From Paenarthrobacter nicotinovorans (GTDB lineage: Bacteria; Actinomycetota; Actinomycetes; Actinomycetales; Micrococcaceae), in assembly GCF_021919345.1 (NCBI RefSeq), contig NZ_CP089293.1:558001-622000 (forward strand): DNA of 64,000 nt, given 5' to 3'. The notes beneath the pieces were generated by a model, which worked only from the letters and a program-made list of their open reading frames with translations, ran no database searches and was not told the DNA's origin. Positions 9,169 to 18,078 of this stretch are shown here, piece by piece (within the stretch, counting starts at the first letter, position 1; every line of letters starts with the position of its first letter). Made by a program: the position numbers and the translations under genes.

Positions 9169-12117
9169 TTGAAATCCATACCCCCTGCACCATCGCTCGC
9201 CCGCGTCGCGGCTGCCGGCACCCTGAGCCTGGGCCTGCTGGCCGGGCTCGGCCTTCCGGCCACCGCCGCCCCCATCCCGCCCAGCAACCCCTCTGCATCC
9301 CCCGGCACCTTCACCGAGGCCAACATCGCCGCTGACCGCACGGCTGCCAACTTCTTCTACCGGATCCCCGCCCTGACCTACCTGGGCAACAATGTGGTGT
9401 TGGCAGCCTGGGACGGACGTCCCGGCTCAGCGGCCGACGCGCCCAACCCCAACTCGATAGTCCAGCGCCGCAGCACTGATGGCGGCCAGACCTGGGGGCC
9501 GGTGCAGGTCATCGCTGCGGGTCACGTGGCTGACGCCAGCGGACCCAAATACGGTTACAGCGACCCCTCCTACATCTACGACGCGGAAGCAGGCAAGGTC
9601 TTCGCTTTCTTCGTCTACTCAAAAGACCAAGGCTTCGGCGGCAGCCAGTTCGGCAACGACGACGCCGACAGGGCAGTGATCTCCTCGGCAGTCATCGAGT
9701 CCTCCGACGGCGGAATCACCTGGAGCCAGCCCCGGCTCATCACCAACGTGACCAAGCCCGGGACCAGCAAGACCAGCCCGGCGGCCGGGGACGTCCGCTC
9801 GAACTTTGCCTCCTCCGGCGAAGGCATCCAGCTCAAGTACGGCCAGTACAAGGGCCGGCTCATCCAGCAGTACGCCGGCGATGTGCGCCAGGCCGACGGC
9901 ACCAACAAGATCCAGGCCTACAGCGTCTATTCGGACGATCACGGCGCCACCTGGCACAAGGGTGCCAACGTCGGTGACCGGATGGACGAAAACAAGACCG
10001 TTGAACTCTCCGACGGCCGTGTCCTCCTGAACTCCCGGGACAACGCCAACCAGGGCTACCGCAAGGTGGCCGTTTCCACTGACGGTGGCGCCACTTATGG
10101 TCCGGTCACGCAGGACACGGAGCTTCCGGATCCCGCCAACAACGGAGCCATCGCGCGCATGTTCCCGAACGCCGCGCAGGGCTCGGCCGATGCCAGGAAG
10201 CTCATCTTCACCAACGCCAACTCCAAGACCGGCCGCGAAAATGTCTCCGCCCGTGTCTCCTGCGACGACGGCGCTACGTGGCCGGGCGTCCGCACCATCC
10301 GCTCCGGTTTCTCCGCGTACTCCACTGTGACCCGGCTGGAGGATGGCAAGTTCGGCGTGCTCTACGAGGGCAACTACACGGACAACATGCCGTTCGCCAA
10401 GTTCGACGACGCCTGGCTGAACTACGTTTGCGCACCGTTGTCCGTGCCGGCCGTCACCACCGCGCCCGGAGCTACCCAGCAAGTGCCGGTAACCGTGACA
10501 AACCAGGAAGCCACCACGCTCACTGGCGCCAACGCAACTGTCTACACCCCCACCGGATGGTCAGCCAGCACGGTGCCGGTTCCGGACGTCGCCCCCGGCG
10601 CTTCAGTGAGCGTCAACGTGGCCCTCACCGCACCGGCAAACGCCAGCGGGCCGCAGAACCTCAACGCGGCCTTCACGACGGCGGATGGCCGGGTTTCGCA
10701 GTTCACCTTCACCGCCACCGTGCCGGTGGCGCCTCAGGTTGGCCTCACCATCACCGGTTCTGCACCCGCACGCGATGTCGTGGCCAGCCCCTACCAGGTG
10801 GGCGAAGTCCTCAGCTACTCGTTCAATGTCAAGAGCACGGCCAACGTCACGGCCAACTCCGTACCGGTCTCGGGAACCTTCGACTCCGGCTTCCTGCCGC
10901 CCTCGGCTCCCAACTGCCGGTTCAACAACCTGGCCGCAGGTGCCGCGTACAACTGCACCACTGCCAAGCATGTGATCACGGCTACGGACGTCCAGCGTGG
11001 CTACTTCGTGCCCGACGCGAGCTTCAGCGTCACAGCCAGCGCGACGCCGTCGCTCAGCAAAACGGTGCAGTTCACTGGTGCTGCGGTCGCGTTGCGCGAC
11101 GGTCTGCTGACGGCCGACATCAGCGGGGCGCGTGCCGACGTCGGACGTGACCTCGCAACCCGGCCCTACGCCGCAGGTGAGCTGGTCCCGTACACGTTCA
11201 CGGTGAAGAACACGAGCCCTTTGGTGGAGAAAACAGTCCCCACCGCCGGCAACTTCAGCCCGTTCCTTCCCGAGGGTCCGGGGAACTGCCGTTACAGCGT
11301 GTTGCCGGCGGGGCAGAGTTACGAGTGCACCACCCCGCGGCACACGGTGACTGCCGCCGAAGCCGAGCAGGGCTTCTTCGTCCCGGACACCACTTGGGAG
11401 GTCAGCGCTGCCGGCCAAAGCACCAAGACCATTACGGTGAACGGCGGCGAGGTGGACCTCAAAGTGCGCGAACCGAAGCTTGCGGCAACGGTTTCCGCTG
11501 AATGGCGGGACGCTGACGGAGATCGTTTCGCCAGCCCCGGTGATCCCGTGACCTACACGTACACGGTGGGCAACGCGGGCAACGTTGCGGTAACCGGGTT
11601 GGAGGCCCCCGACGCCGGTATTTCCGCAGTCGCGCTTGCTGAGGGCGCCACGGTGACGTCCACCCGGGAGCATGTCCTGACAGCTGCGGACGTGGCCGCC
11701 GGAAGCCTTGCGGCAGTGGGTTTCGAGGCGACGGCCCGCAACGGTGCAACGGAAGTGGCTGCGGCTGCGGCAGCGGATCCGCTGGTACTGACTGTCCAGC
11801 CGGCCAAGCCGGGCAACGTGCCTGCGCTGACAGTCCAGGACTTCGACGGCCGGACGCCGCCCTTTGACCTGGGCACGACGGACAAGTACCGGACCGGACA
11901 GAAGGTAGAGCTCAAGGGTCTTGAATACGGTCAGTGGTACTACGTCTATCTCAACAAGACGATGTACCGTCTCGGCTGGATCTTCCCCACCACCGACAAC
12001 ACCGTGGAGTTCATCCTGCCTTCGGATGTCAAGAACGGCCGCGACGACGTCGTGGTCCTGGACAAGGATGGCGTGCAGGTTTCGTTTGACCGGCTCCAGG
12101 TGACACCCAAGGGCTAG
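9169..12117 (+). CDS. Secreted multidomain sialidase
   Basis: About 982 residues from TTG 9169, which follows GAAAGGA at 8-base spacing and gives a clean signal peptide (MKSIPPAPSLARVAAAGTLS, then GLPATAA). A GTG at 9133 is also in frame. The catalytic propeller starts with the family's YRIPAL motif and has Asp-box repeats STDGGQTW, SSDGGITW, SDDHGATW and STDGGATY. After about residue 430 come a NEW3-like Ig domain, two clearly duplicated modules (each with GEVLSYSF or GELVPYTF, an NCRF or NCRY and a Y-x-C-T pair), a third related module, and a C-terminal beta domain. It should release terminal sialic acids outside the cell. No cell-wall sorting motif is seen. Confidence 0.9.
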   Translation: MKSIPPAPSLARVAAAGTLSLGLLAGLGLPATAAPIPPSNPSASPGTFTEANIAADRTAANFFYRIPALTYLGNNVVLAAWDGRPGSAADAPNPNSIVQRRSTDGGQTWGPVQVIAAGHVADASGPKYGYSDPSYIYDAEAGKVFAFFVYSKDQGFGGSQFGNDDADRAVISSAVIESSDGGITWSQPRLITNVTKPGTSKTSPAAGDVRSNFASSGEGIQLKYGQYKGRLIQQYAGDVRQADGTNKIQAYSVYSDDHGATWHKGANVGDRMDENKTVELSDGRVLLNSRDNANQGYRKVAVSTDGGATYGPVTQDTELPDPANNGAIARMFPNAAQGSADARKLIFTNANSKTGRENVSARVSCDDGATWPGVRTIRSGFSAYSTVTRLEDGKFGVLYEGNYTDNMPFAKFDDAWLNYVCAPLSVPAVTTAPGATQQVPVTVTNQEATTLTGANATVYTPTGWSASTVPVPDVAPGASVSVNVALTAPANASGPQNLNAAFTTADGRVSQFTFTATVPVAPQVGLTITGSAPARDVVASPYQVGEVLSYSFNVKSTANVTANSVPVSGTFDSGFLPPSAPNCRFNNLAAGAAYNCTTAKHVITATDVQRGYFVPDASFSVTASATPSLSKTVQFTGAAVALRDGLLTADISGARADVGRDLATRPYAAGELVPYTFTVKNTSPLVEKTVPTAGNFSPFLPEGPGNCRYSVLPAGQSYECTTPRHTVTAAEAEQGFFVPDTTWEVSAAGQSTKTITVNGGEVDLKVREPKLAATVSAEWRDADGDRFASPGDPVTYTYTVGNAGNVAVTGLEAPDAGISAVALAEGATVTSTREHVLTAADVAAGSLAAVGFEATARNGATEVAAAAAADPLVLTVQPAKPGNVPALTVQDFDGRTPPFDLGTTDKYRTGQKVELKGLEYGQWYYVYLNKTMYRLGWIFPTTDNTVEFILPSDVKNGRDDVVVLDKDGVQVSFDRLQVTPKG

Positions 12118-12140
12118 TCGTTTACGGCTGGCTGCACACG

Positions 12141-12171
12141 ACGGACCGCAGGGTTGTTCCCTGCGGTCCGT
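12141..12171 (+). terminator. Terminator after the sialidase gene
   Basis: Perfect 13-bp arms (ACGGACCGCAGGG and its complement) with a five-base TTGTT loop, 23 bases after the sialidase stop. Confidence 0.85.
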
Positions 12172-12283
12172 TGCTGCTTTCCATGACGAATCGCGGCCAT
12201 TGTGACAAGACAAATTCGCTGAAATGTGCTGTATGTCATATTCGGCTCTCAGTAGATACTCTATGACTCGGCTGGTTGTGCGG

Positions 12284-12304
12284 CTTTGACAAGAACTGTC
12301 AAAG
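12284..12304. promoter_or_regulatory. Inverted repeat in the subtilase promoter region
   Basis: CTTTGACA and TGTCAAAG, 8-bp perfect arms with five bases between. The left arm contains a -35-like TTGACA and another GTTGACAGG follows at about 12321. AAAGGTTCAACCA at 12302 recurs as AAAGGTGCAACCA at 12361, next to the start. These look like operator or promoter elements, but no regulator can be assigned. Confidence 0.45.
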
Positions 12305-12376
12305 GTTCAACCATCTGAAAGTTGACAGGCCTTGGCGATGGAGCCCGGGCCTCCTCAGTGAAAGGTGCAACCACTC

Positions 12377-15300
12377 GTGAAATCACAAGGAAAGAGCTTC
12401 GTCAGAAGCGGGGGACTCCGGAAGGCCGCAGTGCTTGCCGTCGGCCTGCCGTTGCTGCTCTCGTCCATGGCGATGCCGGCCCAGGCCGCCCCTGCCCCGG
12501 AGGCGCCCGGAAATGTTGCAGGCGTGGCCAAGAAGAACCTTGACCCCGGTTCCTACAAGGACGGCCGCTACATGGTGGTCCTTGCCGAAAAGCCTGCGGC
12601 AACCTACGACGGCGGCACGGCAGGGCTCGCGCCGACCAAACCGGAGGAAGGCAAAAAGCTCGACGCCGACAGTGCCGAGGTGAAGGAATACCAGCAGCAC
12701 CTGCAGCAGAAGCAGCAGGAAGTTGCCCGGCAGGAAAACGTCACCATCAAGCGCGAGTTCACCACCGCCGTCAACGGCTTCAGCGCCAACCTGACCGCGG
12801 ACCAGGCCATCAACCTTGCCAAGGATCCCAAAGTCCTGATGGTCGCACCGGACACGCAATACGCTCCGGACTACTCCACCACCGACTTCCTGAAGCTCAG
12901 CGGCCCAAACGGCACCTGGGCCACCCAGTATGGCGGGCAGGAGAATGCCGGCAAGGGCACGGTCGTGGGCGTCATCGACACCGGCTACACCCCTTCAAAC
13001 CCGTTCTTCGCCGGTGAGCCCGTGGGTCCGCTGGTCGGCAACCCCCAGGTGGGCGTTCCCTACCGCACTGCGGACGGCAAGATCGCCATGCTCAAGGCCG
13101 ACGGCGACACTTTCGTCGGCGAATGCCAGCCGGGCACCGGGACGGGCGCCGACTACGACGGCAGCGCCTGCAACTCCAAGGTCCTCAGCACCCACTACTT
13201 CGCAGACGCCTTCCTGGAAACAGTTCCCCCGGAAAACCGGGCTCCCGAAGAAGTCATTTCAGCGGTGGACGTGGACAGCCACGGCACCCACACCGCCAGC
13301 ACGGCCGCAGGCAACGGCAACGTTGACGCCGTCGTGGATGGCAGGAGCTTCGGAACCACCAGCGGCATTGCACCGGCCGCCAAGCTCTCCATCTACAAAG
13401 TCTGCTGGGAAGACACCGATCCCGCCACCGGTGGCTGCTACGGGTCCGCTTCCGTGGATGCGATCGAGCAGGCCATCCTGGACGGCGTGGACGTACTGAA
13501 CTACTCCATCTCCGGTTCCACCACTTCCACCACGGATCCGGTGTCGCTGGCATTCCTGTCCGCAGCGTCAGCCGGCATCTTCGTCGCCACCTCGGCCGGC
13601 AACTCCGGACCAACCGCCAGCACTGTCAATCACGGAGCTCCCTGGCTGACCACCGTTGCTGCGACATCCTTCTCCCAGGAACTCCAGGGCACAGTTGAAT
13701 TCTCCGACGGCAGCAAGTTCCGCGGAGCGAGCATCATGAACCGCGAGGTGAGCGGGGCCGGCGTCGTGCTGTCCACCAACGCCGCAAGCGGCCAAGGTAA
13801 CGCAGCGCTGTGTGCTCCCGGGTCCCTGGACCCGGCAAAGGTTGCCGGCAAGGTTGTTGTTTGTGACCGTGGCGTGGTTGACCGCACCGCCAAGAGCGCT
13901 GAAGTCCTGCGCGGCGGCGGCGTTGGCATGATCCTCGTCAACCTGACGGACTCGTCGCTGGATACTGACAAGCACGTCATTCCTACCGTGCACGTGAACC
14001 CGCCCGCCACGCAGACCATCAAGGACAAGGTCACGGCGAACCCGGCCATCACTGTGTCCCTGTTGAACCGCGACACCACGGGACTGCCGGCCGAAGCACA
14101 GCCGCAGATCGCCGGGTTCTCCTCGCGCGGGCCGCTGCTTGCCACTGACTCGGACCTGCTGAAGCCGGATGTTTCGGCACCCGGTGTCGCCATCCTCGCG
14201 GGTGTATCCCCGATCGGAACCGGCGGCGACAACTTCGGCTTCCTGTCCGGAACGTCCATGGCTTCACCGCACGTGGCCGGTTTCGGCGCATTGATCCTCG
14301 GCAAGAACCCGCAGTGGTCCCCGGCTACGGTGAAGTCCGCCATGATGACCACCGCTGGTCCGGTTAAGCTGGCCAACGGCGCCGTCAACAAGGACGTCTT
14401 CGCCACCGGCGCCGGACAGGTTGACCCGGCAAAGGTCCTCAACCCTGGCCTGGTCTACGACGCCACCACCGAGGACTACCTGAAGTTCATCCAGGGCACC
14501 GGGATGGACCTGGGCATGGAAGGGCTCGGCACCACGGCCGCGCGCGACATGAACGTTCCCTCCTTCGCGCTGGGCAACCTGGCCGGCAAGATCGAAGTCA
14601 CGCGTACGCTGACTGCGCTGACGCCGGGCACCTACCGGGCCACGGCCAACGTTCCGGGCGTCAACGTCAAGGTGACACCGTCCGTGCTGACCTTCGGTGC
14701 GCCCGGTGAAAAGAAGACCTTCAAGGTCCAGTTTGAGAACAAGAACGCCGAACTGGGCAAGTTCGCCATGGGTTCGCTCAACTGGCAGGGTGCCAACAAG
14801 ACCGTCACCTCGCCGATCGCCGTCCGTCCGCAGTCCGTCATCGCGGACAAGGCCCTGGCCTTCACCGGCACGGGCCCCAACGGCTCGGGCACCATCAACA
14901 TCACCTCCGGCACCAACCTGCCGGTGGGCGTGACCATTGATGGCCTGTCCAAGGCGGATTCTTCGGCTATCGAGCTGGTTCCCGGCCCGTTTGCCGGCCA
15001 AACCAACGCATCGAACTTCGTGAAGAAGGTGACCGTTGGTGAGGGCAGTGCCCTGGCCAAGTTCTCGGTGATCTCCTCCAATGAGGCCGCCGACTTCGAC
15101 ATGCTGGTCCTGACTCCGTCCGGTCAGCAATTGCCGGCCGCAACGGCATCGGCCAGCGAAACCCTGTCCGTTCCCAACCCGGCCCCGGGCGACTACTTTG
15201 TCTACGCCAACCTCTACGCCAGCCCCAACAACCAGCCCACCAAGGCAACCGTTGATGCTGCAGTGCTGGGGGCCAACCAGGGCAACGCCACCGTGACGCC

Positions 15301-15553
15301 GAATCCGATCCGACTCGCCAACGGCAAGACGGGCCAGATTTCGCTGAACTGGAAGAACCTGGAACCGGGTTCCTACATTGGCCGCCTGACCTTCGCAGGA
15401 ACCAGCGAGCCGAGCTTCGTCACGGTCCTGGTCAACCCCGGCGGAGCTGTTGTGGTTCCGGATGAGGAAGACCCCAAGAAGGACAAGAAGGACAAGAAGC
15501 CGCGGGGCAAGATCCGCGGCGATGAGCCGACACAGAGCAACAACGCCGGCTAA
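12377..15553 (+). CDS. Secreted subtilisin-like serine protease (S8) with PA domain
   Basis: About 1058 residues from GTG 12377; a GTG at 12365 is the alternative. A signal peptide (AVLAVGLPLLLSSMAMPAQA) leads into an I9-type propeptide ending near VLMVAPDTQY. The catalytic triad is Asp in GVIDTGY, His in DSHGTHTAS and Ser in GTSMASPHVAG. A PA domain (VVVCDRGVVDRTAKS) is inserted between His and Ser. Fn3-like and bacterial prepeptidase C-terminal-like regions follow, then a Lys/Asp-rich tail (DEEDPKKDKKDKK). It is an extracellular endopeptidase. Convergent with it lies a run of genes for two SSI-like proteins. Confidence 0.93.
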   Translation: MKSQGKSFVRSGGLRKAAVLAVGLPLLLSSMAMPAQAAPAPEAPGNVAGVAKKNLDPGSYKDGRYMVVLAEKPAATYDGGTAGLAPTKPEEGKKLDADSAEVKEYQQHLQQKQQEVARQENVTIKREFTTAVNGFSANLTADQAINLAKDPKVLMVAPDTQYAPDYSTTDFLKLSGPNGTWATQYGGQENAGKGTVVGVIDTGYTPSNPFFAGEPVGPLVGNPQVGVPYRTADGKIAMLKADGDTFVGECQPGTGTGADYDGSACNSKVLSTHYFADAFLETVPPENRAPEEVISAVDVDSHGTHTASTAAGNGNVDAVVDGRSFGTTSGIAPAAKLSIYKVCWEDTDPATGGCYGSASVDAIEQAILDGVDVLNYSISGSTTSTTDPVSLAFLSAASAGIFVATSAGNSGPTASTVNHGAPWLTTVAATSFSQELQGTVEFSDGSKFRGASIMNREVSGAGVVLSTNAASGQGNAALCAPGSLDPAKVAGKVVVCDRGVVDRTAKSAEVLRGGGVGMILVNLTDSSLDTDKHVIPTVHVNPPATQTIKDKVTANPAITVSLLNRDTTGLPAEAQPQIAGFSSRGPLLATDSDLLKPDVSAPGVAILAGVSPIGTGGDNFGFLSGTSMASPHVAGFGALILGKNPQWSPATVKSAMMTTAGPVKLANGAVNKDVFATGAGQVDPAKVLNPGLVYDATTEDYLKFIQGTGMDLGMEGLGTTAARDMNVPSFALGNLAGKIEVTRTLTALTPGTYRATANVPGVNVKVTPSVLTFGAPGEKKTFKVQFENKNAELGKFAMGSLNWQGANKTVTSPIAVRPQSVIADKALAFTGTGPNGSGTINITSGTNLPVGVTIDGLSKADSSAIELVPGPFAGQTNASNFVKKVTVGEGSALAKFSVISSNEAADFDMLVLTPSGQQLPAATASASETLSVPNPAPGDYFVYANLYASPNNQPTKATVDAAVLGANQGNATVTPNPIRLANGKTGQISLNWKNLEPGSYIGRLTFAGTSEPSFVTVLVNPGGAVVVPDEEDPKKDKKDKKPRGKIRGDEPTQSNNAG

Positions 15554-15563
15554 AACTCTGCGG

Positions 15564-15621
15564 GACACGCAAATGGGCTGAGGACACCCGAATCCGGGCG
15601 TCCCCAGCCCATTTGCGTGTC
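15564..15621. terminator. Long palindrome between convergent subtilase and SSI-like genes
   Basis: 22-bp arms (15564-15585 and 15600-15621) with one mismatch. The left arm begins GACACGCAAATGGGCTG. The right arm overlaps the stop codon of the minus-strand gene. The ACGCAAA motif also occurs in the palindrome at 52729-52769. Probably a bidirectional terminator. Confidence 0.8.
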
Positions 15622-16033
15622 ATGAGCCGGAAGTTGCGCCTCCGGTATTGCCCAGCAACGCCGCCATGGTCTTCCACCGGGCGATCTCGCAACCATCAGT
15701 CCTGCTGAAATGGCTATGGACTTTACGCCCACGGAACCATCCCCGGACTTCGGCTACCTGCGGGCCCCCGTACTGTTGCGTGCAGATCCGGTCCGGCCGC
15801 GGCTGCGGGAAGAAGATCTCCTCCCCGAACTGCTCGACGGCGGCAAGCGCCGCCGTCGCATCCGGCAGGTTTGAGTCGACCGAGTCCGGGTCGGGGGAGA
15901 GGACACCCCCTGCCGACCGGAGGTGGAACACCCGGCTGTCAGCGCCCGGTGACTCTGTCAGCGTGACAGTGAGGTCGACGTCGTTTTCGCTTGCGTTTGC
16001 GTCGGTGGTGTCGCTGTTGCTTGGGGAAACCAT
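15620..16033 (-). CDS. SSI-like protein without signal peptide
   Basis: 137 residues resembling the Streptomyces subtilisin inhibitor (SSI) fold. The C-terminal half CTQQYGGPQVAEVRG, then FSRTDGCEIARW, matches the paralogue two genes upstream (CTMQYGGPATAKVTG, FNRTDGCQIGMW). It keeps only the second Cys pair: where the paralogue has VCTGG and AEACAAI this protein has HLRSAGG and AALAAVEQF, so one disulfide is missing. It has no signal peptide or lipobox and starts MVSPSNSDTTDANASEND, so secretion is not predicted and inhibition of an extracellular protease is doubtful. It is the last gene of the run, 29 bases after the 312-aa gene. Confidence 0.8.
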   Translation of the reverse strand: MVSPSNSDTTDANASENDVDLTVTLTESPGADSRVFHLRSAGGVLSPDPDSVDSNLPDATAALAAVEQFGEEIFFPQPRPDRICTQQYGGPQVAEVRGWFRGRKVHSHFSRTDGCEIARWKTMAALLGNTGGATSGS

Positions 16034-16062
16034 GGTGACCTTTCGCTGGTGGCGTCGGGTGC

Positions 16063-17001
16063 TCAGGCGGCCGCGCCGCTCAGCTCGTCCAAGAGCGGGC
16101 TTACTGCCTGAAGCACGCGGGCCCGCAGCTCCTGGGATTCGGCTGCGAAAGCCCGCTGGTACTCAACGTACTCGGCCTTGCCCTGCGGTGTCTCAATCCT
16201 GATGGGCGGGTAGCCCCATTCTTCGAGATCGTACGGAGAAGCCTGCATGTCCATGGCCCGGATCCGCCACGACAACTCAAAGCAGTCCATCACCAGCCCG
16301 CTTGGCAACGCGGGCGTCAGTTTGTAGGCCCACTTGTACAGGTCCATGTTGGCGTGCAGGCAGCCCGGTTGCTCCATGGTCCGCTGGTTTTCGCGGGTTG
16401 GCGTGAGCTCATTAAGGGGCAAGGCGTCGGGGGTGTAGAAGCGGAAGGCATCGAAGTGGGAGCAGCGGATCCGGTTCTCTTCCACCACGGTGTCAGTACC
16501 CTCGCCGCCTAGCCTGAGCTTGAGGTATTCGTGGCGCAGCTCGAACTTTTCCTGCCGGTACACCATGGCCCACTCGTGCAGGCCGAAGCAGCCGAACTGG
16601 GCCGGACGTTTCGCGGTCCCGGAGAGGATGATGCCCGCGAAGCGGACGGCCTCGGCGCGGTCGGCCAGGAAGCCGGCCCGGTCGAAGGTGACCGCCGGTG
16701 TACCGGAGGGCAACCCCAGTGAGGCGAGTTCGCCGTCGTCGGGTGTCCTGTAGAACTTCCACGCGCTGCGCTCCAATGCCCGCTCACCGCTGAGGACTAC
16801 GGCATCCCCGGGGTGCCAGCGAAGCAACTGGCCCGGCTTCTGGGTGTAGTAGGTGAAGAGGAAGTCCTCCACGGGGTGCTTCTTCCCGGCCGAACGCCGG
16901 GCCAAGTACGGGTCCGCATAGCGTGCGACCCGAGTGTGATGGGCAGCCTCCAGCCCAAGCCATTCCTCTTGGGGGAGGTGTCGCAGCCTAGAAACCGCCA
17001 T
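16063..17001 (-). CDS. Conserved 312-aa actinobacterial protein, function uncertain
   Basis: 312 residues without signal or membrane segments. Distinct stretches are KHPVEDFLFTYYTQKPGQL, LRWHPGDAVVL, GCFGLHEWAMVYR and the C-terminal LEEWGYPPIRIETPQGKAEY. From memory, relatives in actinobacteria are often labelled 3-methyladenine DNA glycosylase; I see no helix-hairpin-helix or other glycosylase motif to support that name. The start overlaps the end of the SSI-like lipoprotein gene by 14 bases, so the two are co-transcribed. Position between two SSI-like genes may be only operon convenience. Confidence 0.75.
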   Translation of the reverse strand: MAVSRLRHLPQEEWLGLEAAHHTRVARYADPYLARRSAGKKHPVEDFLFTYYTQKPGQLLRWHPGDAVVLSGERALERSAWKFYRTPDDGELASLGLPSGTPAVTFDRAGFLADRAEAVRFAGIILSGTAKRPAQFGCFGLHEWAMVYRQEKFELRHEYLKLRLGGEGTDTVVEENRIRCSHFDAFRFYTPDALPLNELTPTRENQRTMEQPGCLHANMDLYKWAYKLTPALPSGLVMDCFELSWRIRAMDMQASPYDLEEWGYPPIRIETPQGKAEYVEYQRAFAAESQELRARVLQAVSPLLDELSGAAA

Positions 17002-17533
17002 CTGATCCGAGGACGCTCTTGGCGACGTCCCACATACCGATCTGGCAGCCGTCGGTGCGGTTGAAGGCCGCGACTACTTCCTTGCCGTCCACCGCGCCGG
17101 TCACCTTGGCGGTTGCGGGGCCGCCGTACTGCATGGTGCAGGCCCGGTCGGCCCGGGGCGGAGCCGGGCTGAGCATGGAGGGGTTGTTCTTGATCGCGGC
17201 GCATGCTTCGGCGGCCGACGGGTGGTTGCTCTCCGCAGCGGGAGTTCCGCCCGTGCAGACAAGGGTGAAGGTCTTGGGCGCGGCCTCGGGGGTTTCCAGG
17301 AGTGTGATGCTCAGTTCAGCGTCGCCGCGTCCGGCCGTTGCCGATTGGCTGCCGCCCGCCGTCGGGGTGCTGCTGGTGGAGGGGCTGCCGGGTGCTGTAC
17401 TGCTGCTTGAAGGGCCCGACGTCGGCGCCGGGGTTGGGCTGCCTGAGGAACCTGGTGAGGGGGCACCGGAGCATGCGGCGAGGCTTGCAACAGCAAGTAC
17501 TGCCAGTAACGGGCGGACACTTCGCATGCTCAT
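16988..17533 (-). CDS. SSI-like lipoprotein (putative protease inhibitor)
   Basis: 181 residues. The signal peptide ends in a lipobox (AVASLAACSG), so the protein should be anchored by lipid outside the membrane. A Ser/Pro/Thr-rich linker (about residues 25-65) leads to an SSI-type domain with four Cys in the family's pattern: VCTGG, EACAAI, ACTMQYGGP and DGCQIG. SSI proteins block subtilisin-like proteases by a reactive loop between the Cys pairs; here that region reads around PSMLSPAPPRADRA, and inhibition is not proven. AGGAG lies just before the ATG at the end of the MarR gene, with 8 bases between the two reading frames. Confidence 0.8.
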   Translation of the reverse strand: MSMRSVRPLLAVLAVASLAACSGAPSPGSSGSPTPAPTSGPSSSSTAPGSPSTSSTPTAGGSQSATAGRGDAELSITLLETPEAAPKTFTLVCTGGTPAAESNHPSAAEACAAIKNNPSMLSPAPPRADRACTMQYGGPATAKVTGAVDGKEVVAAFNRTDGCQIGMWDVAKSVLGSDGGF

Positions 17534-17541
17534 GGGATCTC

Positions 17542-18030
17542 CTAGGTTGCCTCCATTTTACGTGGCTCGTCGGCGGTGCGCTGAGTGGCGGCAATCAGGC
17601 CGGTCATCGCTTGGTGGAGCTCGGCGACTTCTTCGCGGCTGAGGTGCAGGCGATTGCGGATTTCGCCGGGCACAGCCGTGGCCTGTGCGCGGAGGGCCGC
17701 TCCCTTGTCAGTGAGGGTGATGGCCAGTGCGCGCTCATTACCGGGCACGCGCTCGCGGGTGATGAGCTGTGCTTCTTCCAGGCGTTTGAGCAAAGGGGAG
17801 AGGGTGGCGGGATCGTGGAGCAGGCTGTCGCTGATGTCCTTCAACGTCCTCGGGCTGCGTTCCCACAGTGCCAACATCACCAAGTACTGGGGGTGGGTCA
17901 GGCCGAGCTTTTCAAGAACGGGCTTGTAGACACCCACAACGCTGCGCGAGGCTACGGTGAGGGCAAAGCACAGTTGGCGCTCCAGAAGGAGGTCATCGGT
18001 TTCCTGGCTGGTATCGCTGATGGTCGTCAT
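17542..18030 (-). CDS. OhrR-like MarR family regulator
   Basis: 162 residues with a winged-helix fold. The N-terminal LLLERQLCFALTVASRSVV matches the OhrR subgroup, with the peroxide-sensing Cys at residue 21; YLVMLALWE and LKRLEEAQLI are typical of the DNA-binding part. OhrR proteins are repressors released by organic hydroperoxides. No ohr gene is near. It is instead the first gene of a minus-strand run with the SSI-like lipoprotein (8-base gap), so it may control that operon as well as itself. Two MarR-type boxes lie just upstream. Confidence 0.88.
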   Translation of the reverse strand: MTTISDTSQETDDLLLERQLCFALTVASRSVVGVYKPVLEKLGLTHPQYLVMLALWERSPRTLKDISDSLLHDPATLSPLLKRLEEAQLITRERVPGNERALAITLTDKGAALRAQATAVPGEIRNRLHLSREEVAELHQAMTGLIAATQRTADEPRKMEAT

Positions 18031-18078
18031 GGCTTCCTCCTGCTTGCTGCACTGACGAGGCTACACCGAACCAATTAG

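Noticed and set aside
10603..12213. 536-aa minus-strand frame over the sialidase end
   Set aside because: Mirror frame of a GC-rich gene; it runs through the sialidase terminator hairpin.
12365..12543. Plus-strand frame 12322-12543 as a small gene before the subtilase
   Set aside because: It overlaps the subtilase signal peptide in another frame and has no ribosome site.
14264..15568. 434-aa minus-strand frame
   Set aside because: Antisense to the subtilase 3' half; no recognisable protein.
16063..17001. 3-methyladenine DNA glycosylase
   Set aside because: The name is used for relatives, but no helix-hairpin-helix, AlkA, Tag or MPG motif is visible, so I leave the function open.
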